From: an uncultured Thermomicrobia bacterium
Lineage (GTDB): Bacteria > Chloroflexota > Chloroflexia > Thermomicrobiales > JALYUS01
Assembly: GCA_937968015.1 (NCBI GenBank)
Contig: CALBSO010000058.1
Location: 1 to 64,000, forward strand
Reading direction: 5' to 3'
DNA: 64,000 bases
The notes below the pieces were generated by a model. The model saw only the letters and a program-made list of their open reading frames with translations. It searched no databases and was not told the DNA's origin. Of the stretch, positions 59,044-64,000 are shown piece by piece. Within the stretch, counting starts at the first letter, position 1. Every line of letters starts with the position of its first letter. A program made the position numbers and the translations under genes.

Positions 59044-59317
59044 CTGTAGGACTTGATTCGCCCAAGCCTTGATGTTATAGTCGTGAAGGATGGAACGCTC
59101 ACGTCCATTCGTGAGTAAAAGTCCACCGAGCGATGTCGCGCAGTGAAGATGATTTGTGTGGTTCTGATCGCTCAGAGGTTTGAGGAACGCGTGGTATTTG
59201 AGGCAACGGGCTGGAGGGCTACGATGAAATGGACAGACCTTCTCTGGAACTAGTTCACGGGCACCGCAGGACGGTGTAAGGAAGAAGGCCCCGTTTCTGG
59301 GGGCTTTCTTTTTTTTT
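59044..59317 (+). ncRNA. Candidate structured RNA of unknown class, about 270 nt
   Basis: Lies between a promoter-like sequence and a strong intrinsic terminator, with no supported open frame on this strand. Local pairing is plausible: GGACTT (59049) with AAGTCC (59119) closes an arm containing CTCACG-TCCATT-CGTGAG, AGCGAT with ATCGCT closes a second arm, and CACCG-CAGGA-CGGTG (59262-59276) forms a hairpin before the terminator. It does not show the conserved parts of tmRNA, RNase P RNA, SRP RNA or a c-di-GMP riboswitch that I could look for by eye. Confidence 0.4.
59281..59317 (+). terminator. Strong intrinsic terminator
   Basis: A 12-bp stem, GAAGAAGGCCCC with GGGGCTTTCTTT, 7-nt loop, running into T9. 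It is the most convincing Rho-independent terminator in the window although no coding gene precedes it on this strand within 380 bases. Confidence 0.88.
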
Positions 59318-59339
59318 GTCTCCAATCGTTCCCACCATT

Positions 59340-59379
59340 GCTCGACGCAAAGCCGTTGCATACGGTGAACGCGTCGAGC
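59340..59379. repeat. Inverted repeat in the HD-GYP upstream region
   Basis: GCTCGACGC (59340-59348) and GCGTCGAGC (59371-59379), with a nested CCG...CGG inside. It lies 50 bases before the extended -10 and could be an operator or cruciform. Confidence 0.4.
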
Positions 59380-59428
59380 CAAGCGCACACCACGCGAGAC
59401 AATACGGGTACTGGAAAACCTTATCGTG

Positions 59429-59437
59429 TGGTACAAT
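59429..59437 (+). promoter_or_regulatory. Extended -10 promoter of the HD-GYP gene
   Basis: TGGTACAAT, a TGn-extended -10, 80 bases before the start codon. No -35 match is needed or visible. Confidence 0.5.
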
Positions 59438-59516
59438 GTCGTATCGTAGGCGTACGTGCGCCTGCGGCATCACCCTTCGTGCTGTCGCGCAGTGGATGAG
59501 TGGGACGCGGTAACGG

Positions 59517-60851
59517 ATGAAACGGGCCAGCCAGACACGAACGGACGTCGCAATCCTCGCGGTGATCCTCCTCGCGGTCGCCGTGACCATCCAGAGTGTA
59601 CGACAGGCGCAGGGGGCGTGGTTTCGTCCGCTGCACATCGTGGACTACGGCATCCTCACGGTCATGTTGGCGCTTGTCATGGTGATGGATCTCGTCCAGA
59701 TTGCCTTGCCGCAATCGAAGTTCAGCGTGGCGTTTGCGGTCTCGGGCACAGTATTCTTCGCGGCGAGTGTCGCGTACGGCGCCATTGTCGGCGTGATCCT
59801 CGCTGGCGTCGGCACACTGGTGACCGAGCTCTTTTTGCGAAAGAAGTTTCGACGCCTGCTCTTCAATGTCGCGCAACTTGTCTGCGCGGCAGGGAGCGCG
59901 GGTCTTGCCTACCATGCGGTCGTCCAAACGAATTTCCGCGCACCCCTTGCCAGTACGGTCACACTCATTGCAGCGCTGCTCTCGGGAGCGCTTTATTTGC
60001 TTGTCAATGCGGCGCTCGTCTCTACCGTCGTCGGTATTGACATCAAAAAGTCGCCCTTGCAGGTCTTTATTGCGAACATTCCCGGCGTGCTGATGCAGAA
60101 CATCACGTTGTTCTCGATTGGCATGCTGCTGACAACGGTTCGCGATCTCACACCGCTGTCGTTATTCTTCGCGGTGCTGCCCCTGCTCGGCCCCTATCTG
60201 GCGATTCGCGGCCATCGCGATACGCTCGTGCAAATACGGAAGACCATCGAGGCGTTGGCTGATACGGTTGACCGGCGTGATACCTCAACGGCGCAGCATT
60301 CGGAGCGTGTGGCGCGGTACACGCAGCAAATCATTGACGAACTCGGCACGCTTGGCTTTGCCGAGGCGGAGGCGATCATCCTCGCGGCGCGCGTGCATGA
60401 TCTCGGCAAGATCGCCATCCCCGATGCCGTGCTGCTCAAACCGGGTCGCCTGGATGAGGGTGAATATTGGCTGATGCGCCAGCATCCCGTCGCCGGCGAT
60501 GACATCCTGCAACAACTCGCGATCTACAAAGACAGCCTCGGTGTCGTCCGGCACCACCACGAACGGTACGACGGCACGGGCTACCCGGACGGTCTGAAAG
60601 GCGAGGAGATCCCGATTGGCGCGCGGATCGTCTCGGTCGCGGACTCCTACGATGTCATGACCTCCGACCGCCCGTATGCCCGTGCCCGCACGGTGCGCGA
60701 GGGGAAAGAAGAACTGATCGCGTGCAAAGGCACCCATTTCGATCCGAAGATCGTCGATGCCTTCGTCCGGGTACTTGACCGGCAACACGCCCTCGAACCG
60801 GCCGATATGGTCGAGATGGCGTCTTCCGCCATCTCCTCTCCGGTTGCCTGA
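59517..60851 (+). CDS. Membrane-bound HD-GYP domain phosphodiesterase
   Basis: A 444-aa protein. Residues 1-235 are a multi-helix membrane region (six or more segments); residues about 245-430 are an HD-GYP domain with AQHSERVARY, RVHDLGKIAIPD (HD metal pair), RHHHERYDGTGYPDGLKGEEIP (HHE and GYP signature) and SVADSYDVMTSDRPY. It should hydrolyse cyclic di-GMP at the inner membrane, with the membrane part as sensor. No diguanylate cyclase gene is in the window. Confidence 0.9.
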   Translation: MKRASQTRTDVAILAVILLAVAVTIQSVRQAQGAWFRPLHIVDYGILTVMLALVMVMDLVQIALPQSKFSVAFAVSGTVFFAASVAYGAIVGVILAGVGTLVTELFLRKKFRRLLFNVAQLVCAAGSAGLAYHAVVQTNFRAPLASTVTLIAALLSGALYLLVNAALVSTVVGIDIKKSPLQVFIANIPGVLMQNITLFSIGMLLTTVRDLTPLSLFFAVLPLLGPYLAIRGHRDTLVQIRKTIEALADTVDRRDTSTAQHSERVARYTQQIIDELGTLGFAEAEAIILAARVHDLGKIAIPDAVLLKPGRLDEGEYWLMRQHPVAGDDILQQLAIYKDSLGVVRHHHERYDGTGYPDGLKGEEIPIGARIVSVADSYDVMTSDRPYARARTVREGKEELIACKGTHFDPKIVDAFVRVLDRQHALEPADMVEMASSAISSPVA

Positions 60852-60891
60852 TCGCTCTCCCTTCGCGCTGCGGCGTGTGCTGAAGCGTGCG

Positions 60892-60900
60892 TGCTATACT
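60892..60900 (+). promoter_or_regulatory. Extended -10 promoter before the ThDP enzyme gene
   Basis: TGCTATACT, a TGn-extended TATACT box, 47 bases before the chosen start. Confidence 0.5.
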
Positions 60901-60947
60901 TCGGCCACGCGCGGCGTGGCGTCGCGATTCGTGGGGGGATGAGCGGC

Positions 60948-62555
60948 ATGGGGCGGCGCATGAAGGGCGGGCACGCGGTCGTTGCGACCCTCGAAGCGAA
61001 CGGCGTGGACACCGTCTTCGGCATTCCTGGCGTGCATACGCTGGACATCTATGACGCGCTCTACGGCAGCCGGATCCGACACATTCTCACGCGCCACGAA
61101 CAGGGCGCGGGCTTCATGGCTGATGGCTATGCGAGGGCGTCGGGCAAGCCGGGCGTGGCAATTATCATCACCGGACCGGGCCTGACGAACGTCAGCACGC
61201 CCGTCGGGCAGGCGTACGCCGATTCGTCACCCGTGTTGATTATCAGCGCCGAGGTCGAGCGCGAGAACGCCGCCCGCATGCGCGGCAACCTCCATGACAT
61301 GCATGACCAACTCGGCCTGATGAGCCACCTGACGAAATGGAATACGCAAGTCAACGATGTCACCGAAATCCCCTGGGCGATCAATGAGGCGCTCCGGCAG
61401 ATGCGCACCGGCAGGCCACGGCCAACACATGTGCAGGTACCGATTGATGTGCTGGCGGAAGAGGCGGAGATCGAGATTGCCGCCTCGCCCGAGGGGATTC
61501 GCCGCCGACCCGCGCACGACGCGATTAGCGCGGCAGCATCGGTCATCCGATCGGCGCGGAAGGTCGTCATGTACGCGGGTGGCGGCGCGGTACAGAGCGG
61601 TGTGGACGGCGTCCTCACCGAACTCGCGGAAGCGCTCGACGCTCCGGTGATTACCTCGGTACCCGGCAAAGGGGCGATTGCCGAAGACCACCCGCTCTCC
61701 TTCGGCGTCGCTTTCTACGGCTGGAGCGCCGCGATGGAAGACCTCTTGCGCGAGAGCGAGGTTTGCATCGTCGTCGGCAGCAAACTCGGTGCGCAGAGCA
61801 CGAGCCATTGGACGCTGCCGCTGCCGAAGCGGATCATTCACATAGACATTGACCCGACCGAACTCGGCCGGAACTATCCCGCCGAAGTGAAAGTGCAGGG
61901 CGACGCGCGACTGGCGGTGGAGATGCTGCTGGATGAGATGCGGGCGAACGGTGGCCCGGCGGTGCGTTGGGGGCGCGAAGACCTCGCACAACGGCGCGCT
62001 GCGGCGATTCCGCCCCGCGACACGCGGTATCAGGATTACATCGCGGCCCTCCGAACCGCGATCCCGCGTGACGGCATCATCACGCACGACATGACGGAAC
62101 TCTCGTACATGTGTCATCAACTCTTTCCCGCGTATGGGACGCGCACGTATCTCTCGCCACATGGCTACGGGACGCTCGGCTTCAGCGTGCCGGCAGCGAT
62201 TGGCGCGAAGATCGGCGCGCCGGAGCGTGCGGTCGTGGCCGTCGTCGGGGACGGAGGCTATCAGTTCACGATGGAAGAACTCGCCGTCGCCATTCAGCAC
62301 GACGTGACGCTGCCAATCGTCATCTTCAATGACAGTACATACACGGCGGTCAAGCGGGGTATGGACGCGTCGCAACGCTATATCGGGGTTGACCTCGTCA
62401 ACCCCGATTACGTCAAACTGGCGGACGCCTACGGTATTCCCGGCGTGCGTGCCGAAAGTGCCGACGCATTGGCGGCAGCAATCGGCGATGCGCGGAAGCG
62501 ACATGGGCCGACGATTATTGATACGCCCATCACATCACCCGGCGTGCCCGCGTAG
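60948..62555 (+). CDS. ThDP-dependent acetolactate synthase-like enzyme
   Basis: A 535-aa protein with the three domains of the pyruvate oxidase/acetolactate synthase group. The N-terminal VFGIPGVHTLDIYDAL and HEQGAGFMADGYAR contain the activating glutamate. The middle domain has PVITSVPGKGAI. The C-terminal ThDP site is GDGGYQFTMEELAVAIQHDVTL with a downstream NDSTY. No regulatory ilvN-type subunit is adjacent, so it may be a decarboxylase, oxidase or other relative instead of the IlvB enzyme. The start is uncertain among ATG 60939, 60948 and 60960. Confidence 0.87.
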   Translation: MGRRMKGGHAVVATLEANGVDTVFGIPGVHTLDIYDALYGSRIRHILTRHEQGAGFMADGYARASGKPGVAIIITGPGLTNVSTPVGQAYADSSPVLIISAEVERENAARMRGNLHDMHDQLGLMSHLTKWNTQVNDVTEIPWAINEALRQMRTGRPRPTHVQVPIDVLAEEAEIEIAASPEGIRRRPAHDAISAAASVIRSARKVVMYAGGGAVQSGVDGVLTELAEALDAPVITSVPGKGAIAEDHPLSFGVAFYGWSAAMEDLLRESEVCIVVGSKLGAQSTSHWTLPLPKRIIHIDIDPTELGRNYPAEVKVQGDARLAVEMLLDEMRANGGPAVRWGREDLAQRRAAAIPPRDTRYQDYIAALRTAIPRDGIITHDMTELSYMCHQLFPAYGTRTYLSPHGYGTLGFSVPAAIGAKIGAPERAVVAVVGDGGYQFTMEELAVAIQHDVTLPIVIFNDSTYTAVKRGMDASQRYIGVDLVNPDYVKLADAYGIPGVRAESADALAAAIGDARKRHGPTIIDTPITSPGVPA

Positions 62556-62585
62556 CGCACGCTGGCGCGCCCGGACGCAACCGCC

Positions 62586-62591
62586 TATACT
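62586..62591 (+). promoter_or_regulatory. -10 element before priA
   Basis: TATACT, 35 bases before the TTG start of priA. No -35 match is seen. Confidence 0.4.
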
Positions 62592-62625
62592 CTCCCTGCA
62601 TGTGTGAACGTACAGGGAGTTACTC

Positions 62626-64000
62626 TTGATCGAACGCCGCATCATCGAACGTGAAGCGCCTAATGAGGCGGGCCGGCCGGGAGTAGATGGCAGGCGGTCG
62701 CGCGTGCCGGCGGAGACCGGTTACACGGTCGCGTCCGTGAGTGTCAATGCGATCGTCCCGGAGTACTGGACGGAATGGACGTATGCCGTGCCGCCGGAGA
62801 TGCACGGCGCCGTCGCGCACGGCCAACTCGTCTGGGTGCCACTCCGGGAGAAAGTCGTGCTCGGCGTCGTCGTCGAACTCGGTCATCGGGATGCGACGAT
62901 CGGAATTAGGCCAATCCACGCCGTCGTCGAGCCGACATTTTGCCTGACGCCGCGCCAGTTGAATCTCGCGACGTGGATCAGCGAGCGGTATTGCTGCTCG
63001 CTCTTCCACGCGGCGTCGCTGATGATGCCGCCGGGCGTCGAGCGGCGCGTGATTGAAACCTACCGCCTCACGGACGCCGGGCGTGCTGCCGACCGCTCAC
63101 TCCTCACGCCAACGCAGCAGCGGATTGTCGAGTTGCTCGCCATCCATACCGACGAATCCGGCGCGAGCCTCACCGAACTGCGCGCCGCGCTTGGGGGGGC
63201 GTTGACATCGGTGCTTCTCGCGCTGCGGAAGCGCGGACTGGTCGCGATGGACGCGCGAATTAAGCAGGAGCGCGCCCCTGCTCTCAAGCGCGTGCCATAC
63301 GTCCGGGCAATTCTCGGCCTCGGATTCGAAGCGCCGCTCACCGCGCCGAAACAGCAGACCGCGCTCGATTACCTCCGCCGCCGCGCGCGGCTCGACATGC
63401 CATCGCCAACCAATCTCCCGCCGGGGGCCGTGACCGTCGCGACATTCCGCGCCGACACCGGTCTTGGCGCGCCGATCTTAAAGCGCCTTGCCGATCGGGG
63501 CTTGGTGGAACTGGGCGCCATCGCGGGACAGGCGAGCGTCGTTGAGGAGCGGGTCGTGCCTGCTCCGGTTCTGACGGTCGCGCAGCAGGCGGCATGGGAT
63601 CGCGTCGCGGACGCAATGCGCGAGGCGGCGGGCACGACCTTTCTGCTCCACGGCGTGACCGGCAGCGGCAAGACGGAAATCTACCTGCGCGCGGTCGCGG
63701 CAAGCATGCGTGCCGGGAAAGGAGCGATTGTCTGCGTCCCGGAAATCGCCCTCGCGACACAAATGGTCAACCGCATTCTCGCCCGCTTTCCCGGCCAGGT
63801 GGCGTTGCTGCACAGTGGCCTGAAGGACGCGGCACGCTACGCGAATTGGGAGCGGTTACGGCGTGGCGAGGCGACGATTGCCATCGGTCCGCGGTCGGCG
63901 CTCTTCGCGCCCATCGAACAGATCGGCTGCATCGTCCTCGATGAGGAGCATGATGCGGCCTACAAGCAGGACGCCTTGCCGCGCTATCACGCCCGCGATG
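62626..64000 (+). CDS. priA: Primosomal protein N' (PriA helicase), N-terminal part
   Basis: Incomplete: the gene leaves the window at 64000 after about 458 codons. The N-terminal DNA-binding domain (WTYAVPPEMHGAVAHGQLVWVPLREKVVLGVVV) precedes two winged-helix-like segments and the helicase motor with Walker A HGVTGSGKTEIYLRA, IVCVPEIALATQMV, DEEHD motif II and QDALPRYHARD. PriA restarts stalled replication forks. The TTG at 62626 has AGGGAG 6 nt upstream; a 37-residue Arg/Glu-rich extension then precedes the usual family start. Confidence 0.93.
   Translation, partial: MIERRIIEREAPNEAGRPGVDGRRSRVPAETGYTVASVSVNAIVPEYWTEWTYAVPPEMHGAVAHGQLVWVPLREKVVLGVVVELGHRDATIGIRPIHAVVEPTFCLTPRQLNLATWISERYCCSLFHAASLMMPPGVERRVIETYRLTDAGRAADRSLLTPTQQRIVELLAIHTDESGASLTELRAALGGALTSVLLALRKRGLVAMDARIKQERAPALKRVPYVRAILGLGFEAPLTAPKQQTALDYLRRRARLDMPSPTNLPPGAVTVATFRADTGLGAPILKRLADRGLVELGAIAGQASVVEERVVPAPVLTVAQQAAWDRVADAMREAAGTTFLLHGVTGSGKTEIYLRAVAASMRAGKGAIVCVPEIALATQMVNRILARFPGQVALLHSGLKDAARYANWERLRRGEATIAIGPRSALFAPIEQIGCIVLDEEHDAAYKQDALPRYHARD

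Noticed and set aside
59044..59317. Candidate RNA as a c-di-GMP riboswitch for the HD-GYP gene
   Set aside because: The strong terminator ends the RNA about 200 bases before that gene, which has its own extended -10 promoter, and the GEMM core motifs are not seen.
59002..59436. Minus-strand frame of 144 codons in the AT-rich gap
   Set aside because: It runs through the intrinsic terminator, has no ribosome-binding site and no family resemblance.

Overview
The window is a GC-rich bacterial chromosome segment. It is densely packed, and many genes overlap by 1 to 20 bases. The gene content suggests a Chloroflexota-like bacterium: OpcA beside Zwf, a MeaB and cobalamin-mutase pair, a SigB-type partner-switching cluster, an archaeal-style NurA/HerA/SbcD/SbcC operon, a fused MoaD-MoaE and a PimA-like glycosyltransferase next to a CDP-alcohol phosphatidyltransferase. 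This assignment is inferred from content only; no rRNA gene is present.

Bases 1-41101 are core chromosome. The left edge has the start of a hydantoinase/oxoprolinase-type gene and lepB on the minus strand. A plus-strand carbohydrate operon follows (FGGY kinase, tal, zwf, opcA, pgl: the oxidative pentose phosphate branch), then yebC, ruvC, tlyA, nadK and larB. The minus-strand block 11471-15641 holds meaB, a B12-binding mutase subunit, hbd, pth and a glycosyltransferase. After tatA-like, thioesterase, tgt and FecR-like genes comes ugd-acpS-nnr-alr. A five-gene signalling cluster follows (two receiver proteins, RsbU-like phosphatase, RsbW-like kinase, RsbV-like antagonist). It ends at a perfect 24-bp inverted repeat. 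The next minus-strand block runs from nurA back to ruvA: DNA-end processing (nurA-herA-sbcD-sbcC), tRNA-Arg, a YhaM-like nuclease, a MoaD-MoaE fusion, an aldehyde dehydrogenase, a PP2C phosphatase, dcd and ruvA. tRNA-Asp and tRNA-Lys close the core region.

Bases 41057-56002 are an integrative element of about 14.9 kb inserted in tRNA-Lys(CUU). A tyrosine integrase lies next to the intact tRNA. A 47-bp copy of the tRNA 3' end marks the far boundary, and paired direct repeats at both ends look like integrase arm sites. The cargo is largely defensive: a two-gene Kiwa-like system (KwaA membrane protein, KwaB/DUF4868-like protein), a type I restriction-modification operon (hsdR-hsdS-hsdM) whose HsdS has one specificity domain and an unusual C-terminal domain, and a WYL-domain protein divergent from a small HTH protein across a symmetric promoter/operator. 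The other half carries a DUF3987-type ATPase, an HTH excisionase-like protein and several zinc-ribbon or unknown proteins.

Bases 56003-64000 return to core: the native tRNA-Lys terminator, a PHP phosphoesterase-PimA-like glycosyltransferase-CDP-alcohol phosphatidyltransferase operon, an AT-rich interval that may encode a roughly 270-nt RNA ending at a strong intrinsic terminator, a membrane HD-GYP protein, a ThDP-dependent acetolactate-synthase-like enzyme, and the start of priA running off the right edge. Many promoters here use the -10 hexamer TATACT.
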